Shown here in pieces: positions 1 through 6,793 of a DNA stretch of 9,163 nucleotides. The stretch comes from an uncultured Burkholderiales bacterium (GTDB taxonomy: Bacteria > Pseudomonadota > Gammaproteobacteria > Burkholderiales > Burkholderiaceae_D): positions 1 through 9,163 of the forward strand of contig CALMOR010000164.1 in the NCBI GenBank assembly GCA_937872165.1, in the 5' to 3' direction. Made by a program: the position numbers and the translations under genes. The notes beneath the pieces were generated by a model, which did no database searches, was not told the origin of the DNA, and was given only the letters and a program-made list of their open reading frames with translations. Position 1 is the stretch's first letter; every line of letters begins with the position of its first letter.

Positions 1-74
1 TCTTCGACGCCTGGACCACCGCAACGACCACGGCATCGGCCGCCCCATCGGCCGACATCCCCCGTCGCGCCTGA
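1..74 (+). CDS. Possible 3' end of an unidentified upstream gene (partial)
   Basis: A plus-strand frame is open from the window edge to a TGA at 72-74. It would encode a 23-residue tail beginning FDAWTT, rich in Ala, Thr and Pro, and ending PRRA. Most third positions are G or C, as in the confirmed genes. However, the minus strand of the same bases is also open, with an ATG at 58-56 (MSADGAAD...), so the coding strand cannot be settled from so short a piece. That minus-strand ATG has no properly spaced ribosome binding site, which slightly favours the plus-strand reading. If real, this gene would converge with the regulator gene that ends at 145. No function can be given. Bases 75-144 show nothing I can assign. 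Confidence 0.25.
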   Translation, partial: FDAWTTATTTASAAPSADIPRRA

Positions 75-144
75 ACCAACCAGACCCTAGGGCCATTCGG
101 TCCCGTCGACCAGCACGGCCAGCATGGCTTCGAGGCAGGCCGCG

Positions 145-1188
145 TCAACGAGCCGCGGAGCTCGCGCGTCGGGCCGCCTGCGTCCGGGTCGGCGGAAGGA
201 CCGACATGCGCTCGACCAGGGCGACGTCGAACACGACGCGACGCCGGGGTTCATCGGGCGCCCGTATGCGCCTCAGCAGCAGGGCCACGGCCTCGACGCC
301 GATCTCGGTGACGGGCATGTCGATCGTCGTCAGTCCGGGCACGCACCACTCGCCCCAGGCGATGTTGTCGAAGCCGACGACCGAGACGTCCTCCGGTACC
401 CGCTTGTCGGCTCGTTGCAGCGCCTGGATGGCTCCGATCGCGATCAGGTCCGAGCCGGCGACGATGGCCGTCGCGTTGCCGCGGGTCAGCGCATGGACGA
501 TCTCCTGGTCGAGGTCCGCCGAATAGGCCGCTTCGAGCTGCCAGGCGAGATGCGCATGCGCCTCGACATAGGCCCGTGCCGCGTCGGTGCGAATGCGTGA
601 ACTCGAGACATCGCCCGGTCCCGCGAGGATGCCGATCCGTCGGTGCCCGGCGTCGATCAGGTACTTCGCCGCCGCCGCCCCGCCGGTCGCGTAGTCCGCG
701 CACACGCTGTCGAACCCTTCGATGTTCCGGTCGAGAACGACCGCGGGCACGCCTTGCAGGTTGGGCTGCGAGTCGGGCGCGTCGTTGATCGGGAACCACA
801 CGATCCCGTCGACGCCGCGCTGGATCAGCGCGTCGATCGACTGGCTCTCGGCTTCCTTGCTGCCCTGCGTATCGGTCAGGAAGACGCTATAGCCCTCCGC
901 ACGTCCGGCGTGGATGACCGTCTGCGCGAGGAGCGGAAAGAAAGGATTCGTCAGGTCCGGCAGGACCATGCCGAGCGCTCCGGTCCGCCCGGTCCGCATG
1001 GCCTTGGCGCTGAGGTTTGGCTGGTAGCCGAGTTGTTCCGCCATCGCGATGACCCGGTCGCGGGTCTCGCGTCCGACCGAGCCGCCGTTGTTGAGCGCAT
1101 ACGAGACCGTGGCGAGCGAAACGCCGACCGCTTCGGCGACGTGCTTGAGGGTGACCCGGCCGTTTCGCTTGGAGTCCGAAGATGTCAT
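145..1188 (-). CDS. LacI/GalR-family transcriptional regulator
   Basis: This is a cytoplasmic DNA-binding regulator of 347 residues, the usual LacI-family length. Residues 12-33 (VTLKHVAEAVGVS, then LATVSYALN) form the N-terminal helix-turn-helix. Residues 56-66 (QPNLSAKAMRT) match the hinge helix that enters the minor groove. From residue 70 comes a periplasmic-binding-protein-like effector domain, with family landmarks NPFF (81-84), GHRRIGILAG (181-190), the SSSRIR turn near 198, and VGFDN (271-275) followed by LTTID. The frame is open upstream to a GTG at 1272, but the extra 28 residues do not resemble the family. I place the start at ATG 1188; GTG 1191 lies directly before it. The gene is divergent from the transport operon, and an ideal LacI-type operator lies between them, so it probably represses that operon. 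A purine or nucleoside effector is inferred from context only. Confidence 0.95.
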   Translation of the reverse strand: MTSSDSKRNGRVTLKHVAEAVGVSLATVSYALNNGGSVGRETRDRVIAMAEQLGYQPNLSAKAMRTGRTGALGMVLPDLTNPFFPLLAQTVIHAGRAEGYSVFLTDTQGSKEAESQSIDALIQRGVDGIVWFPINDAPDSQPNLQGVPAVVLDRNIEGFDSVCADYATGGAAAAKYLIDAGHRRIGILAGPGDVSSSRIRTDAARAYVEAHAHLAWQLEAAYSADLDQEIVHALTRGNATAIVAGSDLIAIGAIQALQRADKRVPEDVSVVGFDNIAWGEWCVPGLTTIDMPVTEIGVEAVALLLRRIRAPDEPRRRVVFDVALVERMSVLPPTRTQAARRASSAAR

Positions 1189-1202
1189 CACGTGGCTGCT
1201 AG

Positions 1203-1210
1203 CCTCTCCT
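1203..1210 (-). promoter_or_regulatory. Ribosome binding site for the LacI-family gene
   Basis: On the minus strand these bases read AGGAGAGG, a strong Shine-Dalgarno match. They lie 14 nt before ATG 1188 and 11 nt before GTG 1191. The spacing is long for the ATG and a little better for the GTG, so the true start could be either. The site makes the far upstream GTG at 1272 unlikely, because it would fall inside that longer gene. Confidence 0.55.
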
Positions 1211-1277
1211 GTCGTTATTGGTATCGGCGCCACAACGCGCCCTTTTTCGAGCGGTTTCCCACTACTCGTCACGCATT

Positions 1278-1299
1278 TTGACAGACCGACGGTTAAGAT
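1278..1299 (+). promoter_or_regulatory. Candidate promoter of the transport operon
   Basis: A perfect -35 hexamer TTGACA lies at 1278-1283. The only A/T-rich -10-like hexamer nearby is TAAGAT at 1294-1299, just 10 bp away, which is too close for a normal sigma-70 promoter. At the usual 17-bp spacing (1301-1306) the sequence is GTGGTG, a poor -10. The region is the natural promoter position: it is the only gap of any size before the receptor gene, and it lies just upstream of the operator. The exact promoter elements remain uncertain. Confidence 0.4.
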
Positions 1300-1304
1300 T
1301 GTGG

Positions 1305-1316
1305 TGAAACGTTTCA
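1305..1316. promoter_or_regulatory. LacI-family operator, perfect 12-bp palindrome
   Basis: TGAAACGTTTCA is a perfect inverted repeat with a central CpG. This is the standard form of LacI/GalR-family sites; the Cra/FruR consensus of enterobacteria is very similar. It lies 43 bp before the receptor start codon and just after the TTGACA box, where a bound repressor would cover the -10/+1 region. It is also upstream of the divergent regulator gene, so autoregulation is possible. I infer that the neighbouring LacI-family protein binds it. Confidence 0.75.
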
Positions 1317-1359
1317 GTCCTTCCTCCGCAGCATCTCGGCCAACTTCTGGGAGTCTTGC

Positions 1360-3900
1360 ATGCGCACCAAGCTATGTTGTTGGGCAACCGGCTCGATCCT
1401 CGTCCTCCAGGGCGGCGTCTGTCCGGCACAGACGGTGTCACCACCGCAGAATCCGTCCGATGCGCAGCCTGCATCGCCAGCCGACCAGCCCGCCGTCGGC
1501 GGCAGCCGGCGCAACGCAACCGAAACGCTCGACGCCGTCTCCGTGACCGGCAGCGCCCTGGGGAAGGGCGAGGCACGAGCGAACAGCGTCGTCGACCAGG
1601 CCAAGATCCAGGAGCAGCCCGCGGGGATCGACGCGCTCAAGATCCTGAACCGCGTCGTCGGCCTGCAGGTCAGCTCCAGCGACGCACTGACCGGCAGCTT
1701 CTCCCTTCGGCTCTCGCTGCGCGGATTCAACAAGGAACAGATCGGCATCTCGATCGACGGCATTCCGAACGGATCGACGCTGTCCAACGGCGGCACGCTG
1801 CCGAACCGCCTGCTCGACACGGCGAACCTGCTCAAGATCGACGTCTCGCAGACGGCAGGCGAGATCGGCACGCCTTCGAACCAGGCCCTGGGCGGCTTCA
1901 TCGACTTCAAGACGCGCAATCCGAGCAAGACGGCGGGGGCCGAAACGGAACTGTCGGTCGGCAACTTCGGCTACTCGCGCGAGTTCGTACGGATCGACAC
2001 CGGCGAGTTCGGAAACGGCACCACGGCCTATGTCGACGCGTCGCAGGAACACGTCCGCACCTGGCCCAGCGGGCAGTCCGGCCGAAGCCTGAAGAACCAT
2101 GCCGATCTGCGCATCCTGCAGGACTTCGGCAACGGCAACTCGCTGCGCTTCACGACCAGCTACAACGACCTCTCCGACAACGACTACGACGCTGTCGCCC
2201 TGCGATCGATCAGCGCGCCGTTCTACAAGGCCAACTTCGAATCCAATCCCAACTCGGACGGCCTGACGGACAACTGGACCGGCAATCCGAACATCGATCA
2301 GAACAATCGCCGCACGCGGGGTATCGACAGCAAGGAGTACTTCCTGCATCTGGACGGCACCTTGCTGTTCGGCGACTCCGGCAAGGCCACGCTGAATCCC
2401 TACTACCACCACGAGAACGGCATCGGCCGCTTCTACGTACCTTATCGGCAAGTGCCCACCAACGGCGTCGTCTACAGTCAGGTGCCGCCGGGCGGGCGCG
2501 TGGTGTCGACCGTCCAGGAGTGCTACGACAACCAGTACCAGCGCACGGCGACCGGCGCCCTCATCCCCACCGCGGGCGTCGTGTTCCCGACGGGCGTCAA
2601 CGCGGCCACGTTGAGCGCGCTCGGCTGTCCCGCCGCGGCGGCCTTCCGGTTGAACCCGCAGTCGGCCTGGGGCGCCCGCGAGGCCTCCGCGCGACGCGGC
2701 GGCTACGAGACCGATCGCGCCGGGACGCTGGCCGAGATCTCGAACACCTTCTTCGACATCCACGACGTGCGCGTCGGCGCGTGGCTCGAGCACATCAAGC
2801 GCTCCAAGACGCGCGACTGGTATCTCGCCGCGAACCCGGCGGTGGACGATTCGTTCAACCCGGATTCGCTCTACTCGATCACGCAGGACCGACGTTACCG
2901 CTCGAGCACGCTGCTCGGCTACGTGCAGGACCGCCTCCACCTCTTCGACGACCGCGTCGAGCTCGACGTCGGGGTCACCGGGCAGCGCTTCAGGGAAACC
3001 TACACGTCGCCCGTCGAGTTCTACGGTTATCGATCGCTCGGCGTCAGTTCGAAGCCGCTGCCGAAGGTGGCCGCGTTGTACAAGATCAACGGCGACGTGG
3101 AAGTCTTCACCAGCGGCTCGAAGAACTTCAGCGCCATCCCCGATACGGTGTTCGAAGGGACCAGCGCCGTGCCCAACGCCGGCATCAAGCCCGAGACGTC
3201 CATCAACGTCGACGGCGGCATCCGCTACACGCGCGGGGCCAGCGGCGTCGCGCTGACGCTCTACTCGATCAAGTACCGCGACCGCATCTCGATCCAGAAC
3301 GGCGTACCGGACGGCGACATCTTTTCGCGCGACGTGACGACGACCTTCCTCAACCAGGGCGGCATCAGCTCGAAGGGTGTCGAGCTGACCGGCGAGTACA
3401 ACCTCGGCTTCATCGATTTCTACGGCAACTACGCGTACAACAACGCGCACTACACGTCGGACACGCCGGCCGAAGGCATCCTGTCCGGCGACCCGGTGCT
3501 GGGCGCGTCGCGTCACAACGCGTTCGCGGAGGTCAACTGGCATCCGATCGCTCCGCTGCGCCTGACGGCGAACGTCAAGTACGTCGGACGCGCCGCCGGC
3601 ACCTACGACGTCGTCCCCAACGGCACGGCGGTGAGGCCGATCGTCGTCGGCGGGCCGTTGACCTATCCCCGCGAATACCTGCCGCAATACGAACTCGTCG
3701 GCTTGTCGGGCGCCTACAAGTTCGGCACTGCCGGCCTGCTCAAGGGCGTCGAGCTCGCATTCAACATCGACAACCTTCTCGGCAAGCACTATCTGGGCGG
3801 CATCGGCGCCGAACTCACGACGTCGAACCCGTTGACGAGCGGTCGTTACTTCCTCGGCAGCCCGCGCACGTTCTTCCTCACGCTCCGTGCGCAGATCTGA
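1360..3900 (+). CDS. TonB-dependent outer-membrane receptor
   Basis: This 846-residue protein is probably a TonB-dependent receptor that imports a scarce or bulky substrate across the outer membrane using TonB/ExbBD energy. A signal peptide is visible (MRTKLCCWATGSILVLQGG), with likely cleavage near residue 23. A Pro/Ala-rich linker leads to a TonB-box-like segment (TLDAVSVTG, 56-64). A plug domain follows (about 70-190), with LRGFNKEQIGISIDGIP at 119-135 and GGFIDFKTRNP at 178-188. The rest is an alternating beta-barrel ending GSPRTFFLTLRAQI. No N-terminal signalling (STN) domain is present, so it does not look like a transducing receptor. ATG 1360 is preceded by GGGAG (1349-1353) at 6-nt spacing. 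It is the first gene of the operon and lies downstream of the LacI-type operator. The barrel does not reveal its substrate; the downstream genes suggest a nucleotide or another phosphate ester rather than iron. Confidence 0.93.
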   Translation: MRTKLCCWATGSILVLQGGVCPAQTVSPPQNPSDAQPASPADQPAVGGSRRNATETLDAVSVTGSALGKGEARANSVVDQAKIQEQPAGIDALKILNRVVGLQVSSSDALTGSFSLRLSLRGFNKEQIGISIDGIPNGSTLSNGGTLPNRLLDTANLLKIDVSQTAGEIGTPSNQALGGFIDFKTRNPSKTAGAETELSVGNFGYSREFVRIDTGEFGNGTTAYVDASQEHVRTWPSGQSGRSLKNHADLRILQDFGNGNSLRFTTSYNDLSDNDYDAVALRSISAPFYKANFESNPNSDGLTDNWTGNPNIDQNNRRTRGIDSKEYFLHLDGTLLFGDSGKATLNPYYHHENGIGRFYVPYRQVPTNGVVYSQVPPGGRVVSTVQECYDNQYQRTATGALIPTAGVVFPTGVNAATLSALGCPAAAAFRLNPQSAWGAREASARRGGYETDRAGTLAEISNTFFDIHDVRVGAWLEHIKRSKTRDWYLAANPAVDDSFNPDSLYSITQDRRYRSSTLLGYVQDRLHLFDDRVELDVGVTGQRFRETYTSPVEFYGYRSLGVSSKPLPKVAALYKINGDVEVFTSGSKNFSAIPDTVFEGTSAVPNAGIKPETSINVDGGIRYTRGASGVALTLYSIKYRDRISIQNGVPDGDIFSRDVTTTFLNQGGISSKGVELTGEYNLGFIDFYGNYAYNNAHYTSDTPAEGILSGDPVLGASRHNAFAEVNWHPIAPLRLTANVKYVGRAAGTYDVVPNGTAVRPIVVGGPLTYPREYLPQYELVGLSGAYKFGTAGLLKGVELAFNIDNLLGKHYLGGIGAELTTSNPLTSGRYFLGSPRTFFLTLRAQI

Positions 3901-3912
3901 GTCGGACATCGT

Positions 3913-5100
3913 TTGACCTCGTTCGCTTCACGACGTCTGACCCGGGCGACGGCCGCTCTCTGGCTCGTCGCTGCCTTGTCGAGCGCGTGCACGGCCGGCC
4001 GATCGCCCGATGCCCGGCTGTCCACGCGGTCGTCGGCCGTCGACCTGCCGGCATCGGCGGCCTCGCTGACCCTGCTCGGTACCGCGGCCGTCGCGCGCAC
4101 CGCGACCGGCGTGCTTCAGGCCTTCGGCGGCATCTCCGGGCTGGAGCGCGACGCCGGGACCGGCGCCTGGTACCTGCTCAGCGACGACAAGTCGGAAGTG
4201 GCGCCGGCCCGTTTCTATACCGGCACGATCGACGTCGGGGTGAATGGATTCACCGACATCCGGATCGACCGGGTCGTGACGCTGCGTCGGGCCGACGGAA
4301 GCGTCTATCCGGGTCCGCGAGAGGGCGGCGAGGTTCCCGACGGCGAGGCGATGCGGCTGGACCCGCGGGACGGAACCCTCGTCTGGTCCAGCGAAGGCGA
4401 TCGTCGGCTCGGACTCGATCCCTGGGTGCGCCGTGCCGGTCTCGACGGCCGGATGCTCGGCGAGTGGCGCGTGCCGTCCAACCTCGCCGTCCACAGGGAC
4501 GTCGAATCGGGCTCGCGCCGCAATCTGAGTCTCGAGGGGCTGGCGTTCTCACCGGACGGCGACAGCTTGTGGATGGCGATGGAAGCGCCGCTCTACGAGG
4601 ACGGACCGGTGCCGACGCTGGACCACGGCGCGATGGCGCGGTTCAGCCGCGTCGCGCGCGACGGCGCTCTGGTCGCGCAGTACGCCTATCCGGTGGATCC
4701 GGTTCCTCTGCCGGGTGTCGCGGGGCATCGCCTGAGCGACAACGGCGTCAGCGAGATCCTCGCGATCGGCGACGGGTCGCTGCTGGTCGTCGAGCGCGCG
4801 GGGCACGAAGTCGGCGACCTGCTGTTCGACTTCTCGATTCGGCTCTACGTGGCACGCATCGACGACGCGACCGACATCGCGGCCGTCCCTTCGCTGGTCG
4901 GCGCCTCGTACCGGCCGATGACGAAGCGTCTGCTCTGCGATCTGAACCGGGCAGTGCCCGGTCGCGTCGACAACATCGAAGCTGCGAGCTGGGGCCCCCG
5001 CTTGCCGGACGGCCGCGCGACGCTGGTCCTGGCGTCGGACGACAACTTCGCGTCCAACCAGGTGAATCAGTTCATCGCGTTCGCCGTGGAAGCGCGTTGA
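3913..5100 (+). CDS. Phytase-like esterase-family protein, probable exported lipoprotein
   Basis: The 395-residue product matches the 'esterase-like activity of phytase' family (Pfam Phytase-like), a propeller-type fold. Family-like blocks are FGGISGLERD (71-80) with WYLLSDD (86-92), DGEAMRLDP (143-151), NLSLEGLAFSPDG (204-216), DNGVSEIL (276-283), LLVVERAG (290-297) and DNIEAASWGP (353-362) with LASDDNF (373-379). The acidic residues in these blocks are likely metal or substrate ligands. The N-terminus is basic, then hydrophobic, ending ALSSAC at Cys26. This resembles a lipoprotein signal, although the residue at -3 is Ser rather than Leu. The start is TTG 3913, the only good early start in frame, with a weak CGGA 6 nt before it. 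It begins 12 bp after the receptor stop, so it is cotranscribed. The family is poorly characterised; a role in releasing phosphate from the imported substrate is inference. Confidence 0.85.
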   Translation: MTSFASRRLTRATAALWLVAALSSACTAGRSPDARLSTRSSAVDLPASAASLTLLGTAAVARTATGVLQAFGGISGLERDAGTGAWYLLSDDKSEVAPARFYTGTIDVGVNGFTDIRIDRVVTLRRADGSVYPGPREGGEVPDGEAMRLDPRDGTLVWSSEGDRRLGLDPWVRRAGLDGRMLGEWRVPSNLAVHRDVESGSRRNLSLEGLAFSPDGDSLWMAMEAPLYEDGPVPTLDHGAMARFSRVARDGALVAQYAYPVDPVPLPGVAGHRLSDNGVSEILAIGDGSLLVVERAGHEVGDLLFDFSIRLYVARIDDATDIAAVPSLVGASYRPMTKRLLCDLNRAVPGRVDNIEAASWGPRLPDGRATLVLASDDNFASNQVNQFIAFAVEAR

Positions 5101-5117
5101 TCCGGTGAAAGCCGTCC

Positions 5118-5122
5118 GGGAG
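5118..5122 (+). promoter_or_regulatory. Ribosome binding site suggesting the nucleotidase start
   Basis: GGGAG ends 3 nt before ATG 5126. It is the only Shine-Dalgarno-like sequence near the three possible starts (GTG 5105, ATG 5126, ATG 5153). The spacing is short, so the support is modest. Confidence 0.35.
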
Positions 5123-5125
5123 TTG

Positions 5126-6793
5126 ATGGCCGCATCGTGCCGTTCGCCCGCGATGACGTGGGGGCGGTCGGTCCGCCGCCGCCGGGGTGTCGCCGCGCTC
5201 GTGTTCGCGACGATCGCCGGATGCACGACTGCCCCGTCGACGCCCTCGGCGACCTCGTCCCGTCCGGTGTCGATCACCGTGCTGCACACCAACGACCAGC
5301 ATGGCCATTTCTGGCCGAGCTTCGACGGCGAGTACGGACAGGCGGCGCGCAAGACCGTCGTCGACCGCGTGAGGGCGGAGGTGGCTTCGCAAGGCGGGTA
5401 CGTCCTGCTGCTCGATGCCGGCGACGTCAACAGCGGCGTCCCCGAATCCGATGCGCAGGGCGCCGAACCGGACTTCCGCGGCATGTCGGCGATCGGTTAC
5501 GACGCGATGGCCATCGGCAATCACGAGTTCGATCGCCCTCCCGCCACGCAGGACCGCCAGCGTTTCGAATGGTCTTCGTTCCCGTGGCTGTCCGCCAACG
5601 TCTACCGCGACGGGCGACGGCTCTTCGAGCCGTCGAGGATCTTCGAACTCGGCGGCGCGAAGGTGGCGGTGCTCGGCCTCACGACCGAGGACACGGTGCG
5701 CATGGACGTGGCCGGGCGCTATCCCGAGGTCGCCTTCCGCAGTGCCATCGACGAAGCGACCGACGATGTGCCGGCGCTGCGACGCCGGGCCGACATGACG
5801 ATCCTCCTCACGCACCTCGGGCACTATGTCGACGGAGCACATGGCGTCAGCGCTCCGGGCGACGTCGAACTGGCACGGACCGTCCCGGGCATCGACCTGA
5901 TCGTCGGAGGGCACACCCACACCCTGGTCTGCATGGCGAGCCCCAACGTCCGGATCGAAGACGACCTCGCAGGTCGACCGTGCGTCCCCGACCGTCAGAA
6001 CGGCGCGTGGATCGTCCAGGCCGGCGACTGGGGGCGCTACGTCGGTCGCGCCGACTTCGTCGTGCGTCCCGGCATCGACGCCACGCTCGTCCGCTACGCG
6101 CTGTTGCCGGTCAACCTGCGCGGCACGGCTTCCGTCCCCGAAGACGCCTCGCTGCGGCGGCAGCTCGAGACCTTCGAAGCGAAGGCGTCCGGCCGGGCAT
6201 CGGTCGTCGTCGGCCGCGCGCAGGGTCGCTTCGACGGGAGCCGCGGCGCCGTCCGCAATCGCCCGACGGCGCTCGGCACCCTGATCACGACGGCGATGCT
6301 CGAGCGGACCGCGGCCGACCTCGCGCTGGTCAGCTCGGGCGGCATCCGCGACTCGCTCCCCGACGGACCGATCACCCATCGGGACATCGTCAAGGTGCAA
6401 CCGTTCGGCGCCGAGATCGTGGTGGTTCCGCTTCGGGGCGACGAACTGGCCGCCTATCTGTCGACCGCGGTCGGCATGACCGCCGGCTCCGGCGCCTATG
6501 CGCAGGTCTCGGGCGTGCGGCGGGTCGATGCCCCGTCCGCTCCCGGGACGGCCGGCTTCCTGGTCGCCGGCGAAGCGCTCGATCCGCGGCGCACCTATCG
6601 ACTCGCGCTCAACGCTTTCGTCGCGAAGGGCGGCGACGGCTATCCGGTCCTCGCGTCGCACGACGGCTTCGAGCGCACCGGCCTCACGGACGCCGCGGTG
6701 CTCGAGGACTACATCGCGGCGCACGGCGTCGTCGATCCGCGACGCTTCGAGCCGGCGCCGGACGGATGGCCGCGCGCGGGGTCGTCGCCATGA
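5126..6793 (+). CDS. Lipoprotein 5'-nucleotidase / metallophosphatase (UshA family)
   Basis: The 555-residue product belongs to the bifunctional metallophosphatase/5'-nucleotidase family, which removes phosphate from nucleotides in the periplasm. The dimetal core is intact: LHTNDQHGH (53-61; Asp57, His59), DAGD (97-100), GNHEFD (131-136, with the catalytic His133/Asp136 pair), THLGH (229-233) and GGHTH (261-265). The C-terminal nucleotide-binding domain has SGGIRDSL (404-411) and AFVAKGGDGYP (497-507), where family members stack the base. The N-terminus has RSVRRRR, then a hydrophobic stretch ending in a clean lipobox, IAGC, at Cys33, so it should be a lipoprotein. UshA itself is soluble in the periplasm. 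I prefer ATG 5126 for its GGGAG; GTG 5105 and ATG 5153 stay possible, the last giving the most typical signal length. The 3' end overlaps the next gene by 4 bp. Confidence 0.92.
   Translation: MAASCRSPAMTWGRSVRRRRGVAALVFATIAGCTTAPSTPSATSSRPVSITVLHTNDQHGHFWPSFDGEYGQAARKTVVDRVRAEVASQGGYVLLLDAGDVNSGVPESDAQGAEPDFRGMSAIGYDAMAIGNHEFDRPPATQDRQRFEWSSFPWLSANVYRDGRRLFEPSRIFELGGAKVAVLGLTTEDTVRMDVAGRYPEVAFRSAIDEATDDVPALRRRADMTILLTHLGHYVDGAHGVSAPGDVELARTVPGIDLIVGGHTHTLVCMASPNVRIEDDLAGRPCVPDRQNGAWIVQAGDWGRYVGRADFVVRPGIDATLVRYALLPVNLRGTASVPEDASLRRQLETFEAKASGRASVVVGRAQGRFDGSRGAVRNRPTALGTLITTAMLERTAADLALVSSGGIRDSLPDGPITHRDIVKVQPFGAEIVVVPLRGDELAAYLSTAVGMTAGSGAYAQVSGVRRVDAPSAPGTAGFLVAGEALDPRRTYRLALNAFVAKGGDGYPVLASHDGFERTGLTDAAVLEDYIAAHGVVDPRRFEPAPDGWPRAGSSP

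Noticed and set aside
38..55. Possible terminator hairpin CGGCCG...CGGCCG
   Set aside because: The stem is 6 bp of self-complementary sequence with no following T-run, and such motifs are common in GC-rich DNA.
87..149. Minus-strand frame reading AACLEAMLAVLVDGTEWP before a stop at 87-89, perhaps a frameshifted C-terminus of the regulator
   Set aside because: The regulator already has a full-length domain and a natural end near 145; the other frame becomes Arg/Pro-rich further upstream. It is more likely chance open frame than a frameshift.
1189..1272. N-terminal extension of the LacI-family gene to GTG 1272
   Set aside because: The extra 28 residues do not resemble the family, which begins shortly before the helix-turn-helix, and the AGGAGAGG ribosome binding site would fall inside the extension.
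1276..1288. Pho-box-like half site (CTGTCAA on the minus strand), which would suggest phosphate-starvation control
   Set aside because: A Pho box needs a second copy 11 bp away, and none is present. The match is simply the complement of the TTGACAG of the promoter.
1438..3909. An 823-codon minus-strand open frame opposite the receptor gene
   Set aside because: The translation is Arg/Val/Asp-rich low-complexity sequence without a domain, and it mirrors the receptor's codons. No ribosome binding site or promoter supports it.
1356..5108. A 1250-codon plus-strand open frame across the receptor and phytase-like genes
   Set aside because: It is a shadow frame: Arg-rich, without recognisable domains, and overlapping two genes with clear family motifs in another frame. 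Long spurious frames are expected in GC-rich DNA.
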